Notes: generated by a model not told the origin, from the sequence alone. A stretch of DNA of 64,000 nucleotides from Lepraria neglecta (GCA_033220425.1 CM065650.1:3782001-3846000), one strand, 5' to 3'; positions 46,364 through 58,315 are shown, numbered from the stretch's first letter. Numbers and translations are program-made.

Positions 46364-46376
46364 GTCTATAAGAGGG
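46364..46376 (+). promoter_or_regulatory. Probable TATA box of the hydrophobin-like gene
   Basis: TCTATAAGAGG lies about 130 bases before the ATG at 46503. A C/A-rich leader (46430-46502, CAACACAAACC, ACCACCAAAGC) follows, as is usual for strongly expressed fungal genes. Confidence 0.55.
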
Positions 46377-46502
46377 GCCTCATCCACCTCCTTCTGACAT
46401 CCTCATCAGCTTCTCGATCAATAAACTTTCAACACAAACCTTTACTCAATTACCAAAACTTCCAACCCAATCTTCCAGATCCACACCACCAAAGCACTCA
46501 AA

Positions 46503-46876
46503 ATGCAATTCTCAAGCATCATCGCCGCTCTCTCCCTTGCCCTCATGGCAACGGCTACTCCCAACCCATCTCCCCCCACCTGCCAACAAGGCCAGATTCA
46601 GGCATGCTGTGACTCCAAAAAGACGCTCATTGGCGCCAACTGCTTGCTCAATAGTTAGCTTGCCTCCCCCACCTCTGGGTGCTTGTCCCCTGAAGATGAT
46701 TGTTGACGAAGCAAAATCAGTCCTCACCTGCGGCATCCTCAATGGACAACAACAGGCTTGCTGCCAGACCAACCAATATGTAAGCTTCATCAGGATACTG
46801 AAACTCTGTAGTTAGGCTTCTCACTCACTTGATCCAGGGCCTCATTGACGTAGCCCTCCCGTGCGTCCTTGCCTAA
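46503..46876 (+). CDS. Hydrophobin-like small secreted protein, three exons, apparently intact
   Basis: ATG at 46503 opens a signal peptide (MQFSSIIAALSLALMATA). Exons 46503-46653, 46712-46779 and 46838-46876 give 85 residues. Both introns are 58 bases, GT-AG; the second is canonical (GTAAGC...CTCAC...CAG), the first has GTTAGC and a CTGAA-type branch site. Spliced, it shows the eight-cysteine hydrophobin order: TC, ACC, NC, TC, ACC, PC, with spacing C-7-CC-10-C-9-C-9-CC-13-C. Without the first intron the frame would stop at 46656. Hydrophobins coat aerial hyphae and spores with amphipathic films. The C4-C5 spacing is short for class I and the family is variable, so another small cysteine-rich protein is possible. 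It is the only gene here with no visible lesion. Confidence 0.68.
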
Positions 46877-48300
46877 ACAATCACCAACTCCTTCGATCCG
46901 TCAGCTCCCTGCAACTACTAGACAACAATTTCTCAGGCGCGGACGGAGGATAGGTGGACTCGAGCATTGGTCAGGTCAATCTTTCAGGGTCTGATCAGAG
47001 GCTCAGCATGTTCGACAATCATTTCCTTCACCTTACGTCTTTTCTCCGGATTTGGCCCATTCGGAGCGTCTGTCCTTCCCTCATGTTTGTTTTTGACTTA
47101 AAGAGCTGCCAAGTTGGGACTGGATGATTGGCTATGAGGAATCATGAAAAGTAGAATCACATAGCTAGATCAGATTTACGAAACAGGAAAAGCTTTTGCA
47201 GACCATACAGCTTCCCATAGGGTCTCAATGCTATTTAATCGTCCGCTTTCCACCCATTCCCCTACATTCCACGTGAAATACTGAGCACATCCATATCTGT
47301 CATAAGGCCACTGTGCTTACGAACGACATCGGATGTGGTCTCAGAAAACTGCGTAGTTTAGCTGACCAACCAATTGGTTTTGGCGACTTGGATTTCATTA
47401 GGGGCTCTGTCCTTCCTCGCCACTAGCCTGTCAGCAGCGAGATTTACAGTAACCCAGCCCTCTAATCGAATATGTGGCAGGTGCCGCGAACAAAACTTTA
47501 TGCTTAGTCCCATCTTGATCTGCAAAAAAATTCATATCATAGTGTCAGCCTTCTATCGCTGTTTTCACAAGCGCTTGCCGCCGACGTTCTGTGTCAGAAC
47601 CATAGATTTGCCAAGGAGGGCGAACCGTTCCTCGTGATCATGTTCAAAGCACATCCACCGTACCACTCATCTTGAGTCTGTGCACCCAAGTTAACACGGC
47701 ATCAGTCAGGTGCTTCATTGCAAACAAGTCCACTCTTCTCATCGTAGCCCCAAGACTGAATTACAACCTCAAAACTAGCTGTATACTGACCAACAATGCC
47801 AAGGGGTCTTTCGTCTCCTACCGGGCGGATCACTGCTTGATGGTCTTTGGGTTGATAAGCTGAATGAGGCTGATTTGGGATTTATGGGCGTTGCCAGCGA
47901 AGATAGCCGAATGTCTTGCGTTGCCTGATTCAGAGAGGTGTCAGCCACCACTAAGTCCGAGTCCATTTGAGATCAGGGTTTGACACCGTGCGAGCGAGAG
48001 GCAAGCCAGATGCCGGGTCGTAGAACGACATCAACACTGCTCACTCGCAATACAAGGGATCAGAAGGTGGGGCGCCTCATATGAGTAAGGACACATGAAA
48101 ATAGGATTGTCGATTGCACTGCCAGAGTAGCTAAATGCCTCTTGATCACATCCAGTTCAAATACGATGGCTTCTCAACATCATCTGTGACACGATAAGGA
48201 GCCCTCAACCCGGCTTATCAAATGATAATGGAAGCGAAGACTGTCATGGCAAAAGTCACCAATAAGAGTTTTCAGACCACTGAAATTTAGACGTGGATTT
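46877..48300. other. Single-copy sequence with weak minus-strand coding signal
   Basis: Mostly unmutated DNA. On the minus strand around 47690-47870 a frame reads SAYQPKDHQAVIRPVGDER, PLGIVGQYTASFEVVIQSWG and YDEKSGLVCNEAP; further on, in other frames, QTQDEWYGGCALNMIT and FFADQDGTKHKVLFAAPATY. These look like pieces of one decayed protein, which I do not recognise. No open plus-strand frame was convincing. Confidence 0.35.
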
Positions 48301-48302
48301 CT

Positions 48303-48371
48303 GGATTTGAGAAAATTTGAGCAGCTTGCCACCAAAATTTGGTGGCGACTTGCTCAAACTTCCTCAAATCC
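48303..48371. repeat. 34-bp-arm inverted repeat at the right border of the island
   Basis: Arms GGATTTGAG...GCCACCAAA and their complement with few mismatches, mainly C/T-type, and nearly no loop. Normal sequence ends and RIPed AT-rich sequence begins shortly after, so it may be a transposon end or a tiny foldback element. Confidence 0.65.
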
Positions 48372-48429
48372 AAAATCCAATTTTTTAACTTTCCTGAACC
48401 CCGACCTCCGCCTTAAAAAATCCATTTTT

Positions 48430-50130
48430 CCAAAATCCCTCGATTCCTATAATCTTTTCCATTTATAGCCAATATAATAGATCTAGCCCTCTCTACTATA
48501 TACTATCTATCTACGAACGTTCTTCTATATCGCTATCGTTATCGATTTATATACCTAGAATTTAGAGATTAATATCGTCTTTAAAGCGCCCGACGAAATC
48601 TACTAAAGTAGCTACGAAGGAAGTACGACCTAAAAAAGCAAGAGGTTTACCTTTTAAATAGTTAGAAATAGACGTTAATACTATTACTAAATAGTTTTAC
48701 TATCGGTATAAGACTAGGAACTCTACTAACTAGAATTCCTAGATAATAAATAGTTATATAGATATAGTAAAAGGGATATTTAAAGAGACTAGATTAGAAA
48801 ATAAGTCTTTATTAATAGTAAAGAAGATATAGATAAGCTATAAAATATAGTTGAATAGTATAAAGAGTAGAGAATTAAGACCAAGAGTTTAGACTAGAGA
48901 ACTAACTAGATTAAATATAAAGATTATAATTTAGCTTTTATAGAGACGACTATAGTAGAAGAATATCTTAAAAAGAAATATATTTAGTTCTATAACTTCG
49001 AAGAGCTCTTTTAGAACTATATAGATATTAATCTACTATTTACTATTAAATTTAGATAATCTCTATATTAAAATAGATAGAAAGTTAAAGGAGATTTTAG
49101 AGAGCTTAATATTATTATATAGTAAAAATACTATATAAGAGGCTATTAATAAAAGTAAAGCTACTATATATAGTAATAAAAAAAGAGTCTCAAAAGAAGG
49201 ATTTAATAGCGAAATATATAGATATTAATAAAAATAACGGCTATAAGTCTAATCTATTATATTTAGTAATATTATAGCTTATTTATAAAGAGAAACGTAA
49301 GGAGATAAATAGAGTTAGCTTTATACTTAATAATAATAGTACTAGCGATAGTAAAACTATTTAAGGAACCCTTTCTATAGTAAATTTTTAGCGATAATTT
49401 ATCTACTACTAAAATACTAAAAGTTATAAACTAATCTATACTATATTTCTCTTTACCGAAGCCTTTAATTAAACTCTCTACTTTAGCGAAAACCTTAACT
49501 AAATTACCTACTAAGTCTCTACTCTCTATAGATCTCTTAATCTATAATATCGCGTTTAAAATAAATAGTAAACGATCTTTACTAATAGATTTCGACGATA
49601 ATAAAATTGTTATAAATAGATAGTCTAAGCGTAGTAAAGGACGTAAAGCTCTATTTTCTATAGCGAAGGCTATACTTAAGTAAATTTAGATAGAGAACGC
49701 TTAGACGAGAGACTTAGTAAAAGATAAATATTAATAACGATAGTAACGATTCGAATTAGAACGTTAATAGCGTAACTAATACTATAAGCTTAAGATAGTA
49801 AGATAATAAATAGTTTTTAACTAAAAGTAGATATTTATTAACTAGAGCCGAGAAAGACTCTTATATCTATACTTAAACCTATAAAGTAATTATAAATATA
49901 AATATATATATATATTCTTAAACAACGCGAATTTAGATAATTTAGACTCGGAATTCTATTACGATATAGATAGTATAAAATATACTATAGAGGCGCGAAC
50001 GCGTAAGTACGTTAACTTTAGTTAATATATAAAATACTCGTATAGTAGTAGTACTAAATATAGTACTCGAAATATTTATAGAACGAGTATAGCGAGTATA
50101 GTTTTAGTATAATACTCGGTATATTTATAT
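48430..50130 (+). pseudogene. Unidentified RIPed coding sequence
   Basis: Long plus-strand stretches read sensibly apart from TAG/TAA codons: VRPKKARGLPF (AT-hook-like), TITKQFYYRYKTRNSTNQN, EEYLKKKYIQFYNFEELF. Low complexity and strong RIP prevent identification. A DNA transposon protein is possible. No LTR or TIR was tied to it. Confidence 0.3.
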
Positions 50131-50540
50131 AGCGGATAAGATAAGACCTATATAAAGTATACTTAGAATTTCTAGTTATTATTCTAGTTATTAAAACTTT
50201 AATTTTTTGGAATATTCTATAATATAGGATATTCTAGTAGGAAATATAGAATTATAGAATATTCCAAAAATTAAAGTTTTAATAACTAGAATAATAACTA
50301 GAAATTCTAAATATACTTTATATAGATCTTATCTTATCCGCTACTAGGATATCCCGAAAATATCCCGTACTATTAGATAATCCTACTAATATCCTATACT
50401 ATAGGATATCCTATTGAGATTCTATTCTATATCTCCTAAAAGATATAGGATTTAGAATCTTCTAATCCCATCTCATATCGGAATCCTATACCTAACCCTT
50501 GGGATGTTCTATAGGATATTCTATATCTTTCCGAGCTATA
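50131..50540. mobile_element. R2: right half of a second hAT-like foldback element
   Basis: It matches the palindrome and right half of R1, ending TATCTTTCCGAGCTATA. The left terminal part is missing: sequence before 50131 is unrelated. Right of it a chromovirus RNase H frame starts at TCTCGGAT, so the element sat in H and the left junction was lost by deletion or recombination. Confidence 0.75.
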
Positions 50541-51447
50541 TCTCGGATCTTATAATTAGAGTATATCTATATTAAATAAAAGACTAAAAGTAGTATCTAG
50601 TTATCTACTATTCAAGGAAGATATTAGTAGAAGAATAGAACTATAATATATATAATAAGGAACTACTTACTATAGTATATATACTATAGAATTAGCGAGT
50701 ATACGTAGAAAGCTACTCGGATCTAACTATCTTTATAGATTATAAGAATCTTCTTAACTTTATAATAGTAAAGGAGTTAAATAGAAGATAAGTTCAATAG
50801 TTAGAACTATTAAGTTAATATAAATTCAAGATAATCTATACCCTAGGAAAAGATAATAGTCGAGTAGATATCCTTAGTAGATAGTCGAACTATATAGAAG
50901 AAAAGAATATTATAGAATAACTAATCCTAAAGAAAGAAGCGGACGGATTACTAGTACTATACTAGGTATTAGCTACGACCCTACGTATATTAGGATCTAA
51001 TACGATAGATAGGATTATAAAGGCCTATAATAACGATATATTTGTAATAAATCTACGGAAGGATTAGTAAGATTTAGTATTAACTTAAATATTAAGGTAG
51101 GACCTATTTACCTAATATATACGTTAAAGACGTAATTAGGGATTACTATAACGACCCTTTATAAGGTTACCTAGAGGTATCTAAAACGACGGAACTCCTA
51201 GAACGAGGATACGCGGCGCTAAGACTACGAGCGCGCGTTAAATAATATATTAAAGAATATATCGAGTACTAGTAGAATAAGGCGATATACTACGCTAAGT
51301 ACGGACAAATATAATTTACTCCTATACTAGAGTCGCTATAGGATAATATTATAATAGACTTTTTAGTTAAACTACTACCTTTAAAGGATCTAGCTATATA
51401 GAATACTTTTAACTTAATTATAGTTATTATAGATAACTAATAAAGTA
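50541..51447 (+). pseudogene. Element H: family I chromovirus fragment (RNase H to integrase)
   Basis: It starts in RNase H (block YLVIYYSRKILVE-like), goes through the zinc-binding region and the first part of the integrase core (PLKDLA-type) and is cut by the Helitron N at A^T, 51447/51448. Strongly RIPed. Confidence 0.75.
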
Positions 51448-53998
51448 TCTTTCTTCTAATAATAGATTATCGCGACATTCGGAGCAATTCCGCACTTATA
51501 GCCAATTAAAGTACTCCTATACTTTAGTAGTCGATTCCCTCTTTTAGCTAGCGCCGCTAAGTAAGAATATTAAAATCGAAATACGTAGCGTATTTCTTCG
51601 TAGCAATACGCAACGCTATATATATTATAATATATTACAAAATCTTCCTAAGTTTTGGAGTTAATTATTAGCTTGCTTATATATCAAGAATTTTTAAAAT
51701 CGGTCTATTTACGTAATAGTTATAAATATAAGAAGCGTTTTCGCTATATTTTACGAGTAGTACAAGCTCGGTAGTAAATACCAAGTATTGAGCTTGGCGC
51801 CTCCGGACCCTGGAATATTAAAAGTTAAATACGTACCGTAACTTCTTCGTAGTAATACCTCGTGCTATATATATTATATAATATCGAGACAATTTCTTAA
51901 GTTTTGGAACTAAATATACGCTTTCTAACGTCGTTAAATTATTAATATTAGTCTATAGGCGCAGAAATTATAGGTAAAAGAAATAGTACTAGCCTAGTTC
52001 CTTTTTCTAGCGGTAGCGCTAAGCTAGAATAGATATTATATTAAAAGATTTTCGATAGGGCTAAGCGTAACCCGCGTCGATTCTACTTCCTAAAATAAAA
52101 CCTATCGATATATAAAACCGCGTTAAATCTGCCTATACTGGCTCTAAACGTTCTTAGCCTCGATAGTAGCTATACTAGGAATAGCTATATTGCTCGCTAT
52201 CCGCGAGGGGGCTAGCCAATTCGTATACACCGAGATTCTCTTTCCTCTACTCCTAATATATCTACTAATCGTTAAAAACGCCAGAACTCTTCTATAGCCC
52301 TCTAGAACCTTTCTAATATAGATATTAACCGTAGAATAAGAGGTTAGGGTAGGGGGAAACGCGCTAGGACCGCTTAGAGCGCTAGGAACCTCGATATTAC
52401 TACTATAAATTAGTAGGTAGAAATATAAAATACGTAGAGAAGGCAGATCATTCGACCGTAGCAGCAGAACGCCTATCTACAGCCTTACTCTACCTAATTA
52501 GGTGTCTAATAAATTATCTAAGTAGTTATATCGCCCCGCAATCTAGAGGATTCGAGCCTACCTAAGTACCGAGATTCTTCCTCTAAAGAGGAAGTACCCC
52601 TAGTAGAACTATAATATAACCTCCGCTAGAGATAGAGATATATATAGTAGGTACGAGAGAATAGCGAAGAACGTACTCTATATTAGCGGCGTCGTCGTCG
52701 ACCGTATTAGCGCCGTAATACTATAGATAAGGGTAGTAGAACTTTATCTAGTATATATCTAAGTATTTAGCTACCGTAAGCATATATCGATCTTCTAGAA
52801 TACGTTATACTACCGTAGTTCTTTAATCTAACCAATAAATTTCCTTATTACTATATCTTCTCTTTCGAGGGTAAGCGTCTTTCTACTAAATAGTAGTAGT
52901 ACTATTAGAATAGTATAATTAATATCTAGGTATCTAACTTACCTAACTTTAAATTCCTTAAACTACTATCCGAAGATAATCCTAAGCGTCGAGTTTTTAC
53001 GCTAAACAAGCTGTTTTATAAGGTAGAATATATATTAGATAGTTAGGATCGTATCCGGGACCCTTATTAGCTAGGGCAGTATAAGATAAAATAGACTACC
53101 CGTAGTACTACGTTTATTAAGAGAGCCTTAAACTATAATAATCTCCTTTCTTTTACTAGTAAAGGGATAGATAAGATAGATTACCGGGTTAGCTAGACTA
53201 TATACAAGATCCAAAGGGGGATATATTATACTATTAGTCTACTTTTGCCTAAGGAAGACGTTACTAAGAGATACGCCTAGTACTACTTTATTAATACTAG
53301 CTAGGATTAAATAGATATCTATATAATATATACTAGGCAGGTCGAAAGATCTATTAATATAGATATAGTACTTCTTCTTTAGCGACTTCTTTAAGATATT
53401 AACCTCTATATATAGAGCTTTAAGACTTACCGGGAACGCTTATTAGATAATAAGATAAGATACTCTCTATAGACTATAAACGTCTATATTATATAATACG
53501 ACTCTAGGCGTACTAATCGCGGTATATATAACCGCTCTATATCTAGTAAAGTGGTCTATATTATAATTACTCCTCTCGACGGCGCGAAGGGATATATTAT
53601 ACGAGATATTCGTATTAAAGTCAAGGGTAGAGGCCTTATAAGAGTACCTGAATAGTATTTATCCTATATAGCCCTACGGTATATCCTACCTTTCCCTTAT
53701 AGGGAATAGAGCTAGTATAATAGTCTACCTATTATAGTTCTATATATATATCTTATAGGCGTATATCTTAGTCTACTATACGGTATATCTTAGTACTAGC
53801 TTGGCGTATACTTATATATAGAATTTGCTCTATAGATTTCTTATTATTATATATATTTAATATATTATTCAAAATATCTATATATAGAGCTCTTTTGCTT
53901 CTTTCTCCTAATAATTAGTAGTAACGGGATACTATATCTACTATCCAATTAGAGCTTCGCCTATCTACCCTAGTTCTTCCTACTCAATATTAATTATA

Positions 53999-54215
53999 CC
54001 TATCTACTCTAGTTTTTATACGTCGAGTAAACGACCCCTTTACTAGATACTCGTTTATAGATAGTCTTACTAAGCTATTAACCAATTATATTAATTACGC
54101 CTACCTGCCCTAGTTTTTATACGCCGAGTAAACGACTCCTTCGCTAGATACTCGTTTGTAGACAGTCTTACTAAGCTGTCAACCAATTATATCCTACGCC
54201 TACCTGCCCTAATCT
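53999..54215. repeat. About 100-bp tandem repeat inside M, two copies and a partial
   Basis: Units starting TA(C/T)CT(G/A)C(C/T)CTAGTTTTTATACG at 54001 and 54102, with a partial third at 54201. The units contain GAGTAAACGAC and ATACTCGTTT. Confidence 0.75.
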
Positions 54216-54249
54216 AGAGACGCTAATAGTAGCACTCACTGCTAACCAA

Positions 54250-54829
54250 TCGTGTCGCTACCTAAGCACCAGCTGCTACGACATCTCCAACTACGTTACC
54301 GAGTAAATTGCATGCCAAATTACATGCCAAATCAGCTGGAAAAAGCACTACAAATGAGATATCTACATTATGGGACTATTCTGCCTCTCGATATCTAGGT
54401 TTCACATCGTAGCAAAGATATGAGCTATATAAGTCAATTCAGCTTGCTATCAGAGAAGCTATAACGCAATACGCAGCTGGAATTGCTACTGCACCTCCGC
54501 AATTTGCCCCTGAGCCTAAGACCTCTGTATCTGCAACACAGCAATTTGCCCTCGATGAAACCTCTACATCTACAATACAGGAATTTGCTCCTGAGCATGC
54601 CCTAGCATCTCGGACTGATACGGCCCCACCAAACTATAGTGAAGATGAGTCAATTTCTAATTAGTGGGAATGCCCCCGCAAGGAGACTTCTGCTCCTTAG
54701 CAAACCACCCAATTTGCTCAGCCAAAAGTTACTCCACCAATTCAATTCAGCCAAATGCCAAGCACCGACGCTATTGGCTATCCCCGAAGACATGAGCTCA
54801 TGGATCCTGCGATTGGCACTAGTACTTAG
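54250..54829 (+). pseudogene. Gag-like reading frame of M with QFA repeats
   Basis: Plus-strand frame of about 190 codons with three internal TAGs. Early part: KLHAKSAGKSTTNEISTLW, DYSASRYLGFTS, QRYELYKSIQLAIREAI, reminiscent of a gag N-terminus. Later part: five loose repeats around a QFA core (PPQFAPEP, TQQFALDE, IQEFAPEH, TTQFAQPK, PIQFSQMP), rich in Thr, Pro and Ser. Ends TAG at 54827. Base composition is normal, unlike the flanks. It could be a gag remnant or captured host sequence. Confidence 0.45.
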
Positions 54830-55914
54830 ACCTTAGTACTAGTCGCTAAATTTAGTAGAGATGGCTAAGCGCTAAGTATATATAGGAGCAATTTGGCTAC
54901 ACGTATACTTCGGCAATTGCAAGCTCGCGCTATACTATATACTACTTGAGTATATATATAAGCTAGAATACTATAATATAATTGGTCAATCTATACTATA
55001 GATTCCTACTATCGCTATAGTAACGAGGATATCGCTATTTTTCTCTTTTTGGCGGCAAATATTATAGTTCTATATATATACTTTATAGGCGTATATCTTA
55101 GTCTACTATACGGTATATCTTAGTACTAGCTTGGCGTATACTTATATATAGAATTTGCTCTATAGATTTCTTATTATTATATATATTTAATATATTATTC
55201 AAAATATCTATATATAGAGCTCTTTTGCTTCTTTCTTCTAATACTACCGCTATAAGGATATAATAGACTCCTAGAAGGATATCTCTTTACTACTCGCAGG
55301 TTAAATATAAGATAGAAAACTACTTAGTACTACGGTATATATTTATAACGGGGTCTAGGTATGCGTGACTGAGCAACTCGTATATTGGTTACTAGATAGA
55401 CTAAATCCTGAGGAACCCAAATGGGAGTCCTTAGAGACAATATATTTATCGAGGGAGATTACACCCTCGTATCAAACCGATCCACTATACGACTTGCGCT
55501 ATCGTATAGCCGTACTAGAGGGATAGTCTCCCGAACCTGGTCTAGCATCTCTATAATCGGCCTTTACAATTATCCTCTCTTTTCTAAGACGAGCTCCTAT
55601 AAGGTAGTAAGCGTAGGAAGAAGAATAATAGCAATTAGCTACCCCTACCGGAGCAGCTTTATAGTACGCCGGTACCCTACTATATAGACATTACACTAAT
55701 ACGCTAGCAAATATTAGACGAACGTCAAGTAATTGAAATCTATCCGATTCGGAGTCCGAGTCAATTAGTCGGATCGATATCGTTCGAACTCCTATCCTTC
55801 CGTCTTATATAATATCTAGGCTAGCCTTATTAAAACTATAAAACCTCCTTATTAGATAGGAAAATGGACAAAAGAGTACTACTATTTGCAGTACTATTAC
55901 GGATATTCAACGCT

Positions 55915-58205
55915 TCCTTCTATACCCTTACCTTTACTCTTCGGCGTAGGTCTCTTTAGAATACGTTATTATAGCCTCCTTCCGGCGGCTACCGATTCTA
56001 CTATAGGCCTATCAGGGTATTCCTTATAAAACTTTCCTAATAGCTTCCGTAGATAAGAGACCCCCTCGAAGGGTTCCTAAGTATCCTCTAAATTAGGATA
56101 ACCTTCCTAATAGATTTAATAGTATAGGCCTCCTACCTTACTATCCTTACCGGGTTCGAAAATTACGCTATCTATAACGCCAGCGACAATATAGTCCTAT
56201 ATATCGCCCTCGTCGAATTCTATATCCTCTAGACTTTAGCTTATCTCCCCCTACTTTAAAGAGTCCTTTTCTAATAAGGATATATAGAATATATTATGAA
56301 TTCGCTAGCCATCCGGTAGCTTTAGTCGGTACGACTATAAGCTAATAACGTCTATAATAAGGAATGGACCGAATTTCTTGAACTCTAGCTTCCTATTTCG
56401 CTTTATCTTTATATACTTAGTATTTAACTAAACGCGGTCACCGACTTTATAGTCTCGTAACTTCTAATATCTATTAGCGAACTCCGCTTATAATTACTAT
56501 ACAGCCAAGATAGTATCCTTATATACGCCTATTAGTATAAATAAGTATTTTATATTGTTAACTACGGCGTAAGAATAAGATTTTAGATCGATTTCCTTGT
56601 CCTAAGATATCTTTAGACTATAGCCAAGGTTAGCCTCGAATAGCGATATACTAGTAGTAGAGTTCTTTATATTATTATAAGCAAACTCCGTCGTAGGTAA
56701 CTACTATACCTAGTTATCCTACTCCCAGCAGACGAATACTCGTAAGTATTATTCTATAGTACTATTCTGTCGCTTAGTCTAGCTATCGGTCTAAGGGTGA
56801 AAAGCTATCGAGAGGCGACGTCTTACCCCTAGGAAATACGTAAGGCTAGACTAGAACTAAGAGGTAAACAGCGATCTACGGTCCGTTACTATAGAGTCCA
56901 GTAATCTATAATAGCGAACTAGGTTCTTAATTAGTACCTAGGCGAACTACTTAGCGTCGAGTATCTTATCTACCGCTATATAATATAATATCTTTATAAG
57001 ACGGTCTACGATTATAAGGATCGAGTTGTATATATACCTACGCCAATCTTTCGATAGGGGCAGCCTAGTTACGAAGTCTAATAATATATCCTTCTATTTA
57101 TAAATAGGAACTAGCAAGGGTATTAACTTACTATACGGTTTATACCTTAACAACTTGGTTATAGCGTATATAGAGTATATAGCGACGTATTCGCTTATAT
57201 CCTTGGCAAGCTTCGGCCAGAAGTACTTGTATTAAATAAGTGCTTGAGTCTTCTTAGCACCGAAATAGCCTGCTAATAGACTATTATAATAGCGTTCTAT
57301 AACGACGTCTCGCAATACCTTAGGAATATATATTCGTCTCTTATAGTATAGTCTACCTCTAGCGAGACTATAGGGTTAGCTACTTAGGCCGCTTAGAGAG
57401 TTAATTATAGATTTCTTTAATTATTTTATAACGTTCCTCGTATAATCGTCCTCGAGAGTTAACTCTTCGAGTTAATTATTAAAAGACTAATCCTTAACGG
57501 AGTCGCCTATAGGGTCTTCGATTATAATAGTAGCTTATATTTAGGCCCACTATCCGTATATACCGGGTACCCCGTTAGTACCGGTAACGAGTATCTAAAA
57601 GCAGCCTGCTATAAAAGTAGACCGCCCTATAGTACGGAACCCTCGTAGGGTATACTTTAGCTTATCAAGTAGATAATAGTTCTCTTATTTAGTAATACTA
57701 TTATCCTACTTATAGTCAGGAATCCGACTTAGTAGGTCCGCGGGATTATATTTCCCCTAACGATATTCGATAGTAAAGTCGTAGCGACTTAGTTCTTACG
57801 CCTAACGAATCTAATAACTATTTAGTTATATAGTACTTATAAATCTCTTAAGATTATAATAATCTATTAAGACCTGAGTCTTATACCTGCTACCCTCGTA
57901 GTAGTAGCGCTAGTATTTAAATAACTCGATAATAGCTAATAGTTCTTTATCGTATATATCGTATCGGGTCTCTACCGGGATCTATTTACGCGAGTAGTAT
58001 ACTACTAGGTACTATACTCCGCTATATAACTGACTCAGGATTCCGCTAATGGCATAGCCCGATATATTAGTCTCTATACGTATTAGTAGTTCTAGAGTAA
58101 AGTACTTAAGTACCGATACGATAGTAAAAGCTATCTTTAGTTCCTTAAAGGTATTCTTCGCCTCGGGTATAAGAATAAACGAACTCTTGGAGTCATTCTT
58201 GTTCG
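55915..58205 (-). pseudogene. Element P: family IV chromovirus pol fragment (RNase H to chromodomain)
   Basis: From the right on the minus strand: end of reverse transcriptase and RNase H (KNTFKELKIAFTIVSVLKYF, GYAISGILSQLY, YDIYDKELLAIIELFKYW), zinc-binding region (YYNSLLAGYFGAKKTQALI, YAITKLL), integrase core (ILLDFVTRLPLSKDW, NSILIIVDRLIKI, SIVTDRRSLFTS, AFHPQTDS), then GPFLIIDVISL, IFYISLLEK and a chromodomain near 56000-56150 (EGYPNLEDTQEPFEGVSYL, KFYKEYPDRPI). Catalytic D in TDR is kept, but RIP stops are frequent. The 5' part is missing; at 58205 it meets simple repeats. LTRs were not identified. Confidence 0.82.
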
Positions 58206-58300
58206 TCTTGGTGCCTCTAGATATAATAGCTATATCTCTCTATACTATACCTCTAGATAGTATAACCCTATCTCTCTATACGTTAGAGACTACTCGGGCG
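58205..58300. repeat. Short imperfect tandem repeat
   Basis: CCTCTAGATA.TATA and TATCTCTCTATACTATA units repeated twice to three times at the broken 5' edge of P. Confidence 0.5.
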
Positions 58301-58315
58301 TACAAGCCTATCATC

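Larger units (their letters stand above)
53730..55243 (+). mobile_element. M: miniature LTR element with a gag-like low-RIP frame, TSD CTACC
   Basis: Two 184-bp direct repeats, 53730-53913 and 55060-55243, with a perfect CTACC duplication (53725-53729 and 55244-55248). They start TATTATAG and end CTAATA (RIPed TG...CA). The internal 1146 bp hold a tandem repeat of about 100 bp and a 580-bp stretch that is almost free of RIP. No pol is present. Confidence 0.8.
51448..55690 (+). mobile_element. N: putative autonomous Helitron (5' end and helicase-like part), interrupted by M
   Basis: The 5' end TCTTTCTTCTAATAA after an A is the same as in L1-L3, and the first about 540 bp match them. The sequence then departs from the L copies and leads into a helicase-like Rep protein (next entry). 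M interrupts it at 53730-55243. No 3' terminus with the hairpin and CTTG was found before element P, so the 3' part is lost or displaced. Confidence 0.6.
52880..55690 (+). pseudogene. Helitron helicase-like (Rep) protein, RIPed and split by M
   Basis: The frame reads RALNYNNLLSFTSKGIDK, QRGIYYTISLLLP, RLLQDINLYIQSFKTY, LDGAKGYIIRDI and YLSYIALRYILPFP before M. These match the order of the Helitron helicase-like N-terminal domain (family ends in a Y.PL.YPLLFP-like block). After M it resumes with LLARQ- and EEPKWESLETIYLSR-type stretches to about 55690. The HUH rolling-circle motif and the helicase itself were not seen. Stops are of RIP type. Confidence 0.6.

Noticed and set aside
46512-46815. 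Open frames of 92 codons on both strands over the hydrophobin-like gene
   Set aside because: The minus frame has no family features. The plus frame contains the real second exon but reads through the first intron in the wrong frame.
54639-54836. 65-codon frame in M
   Set aside because: It is out of phase with the longer QFA-repeat frame and has no supporting features.
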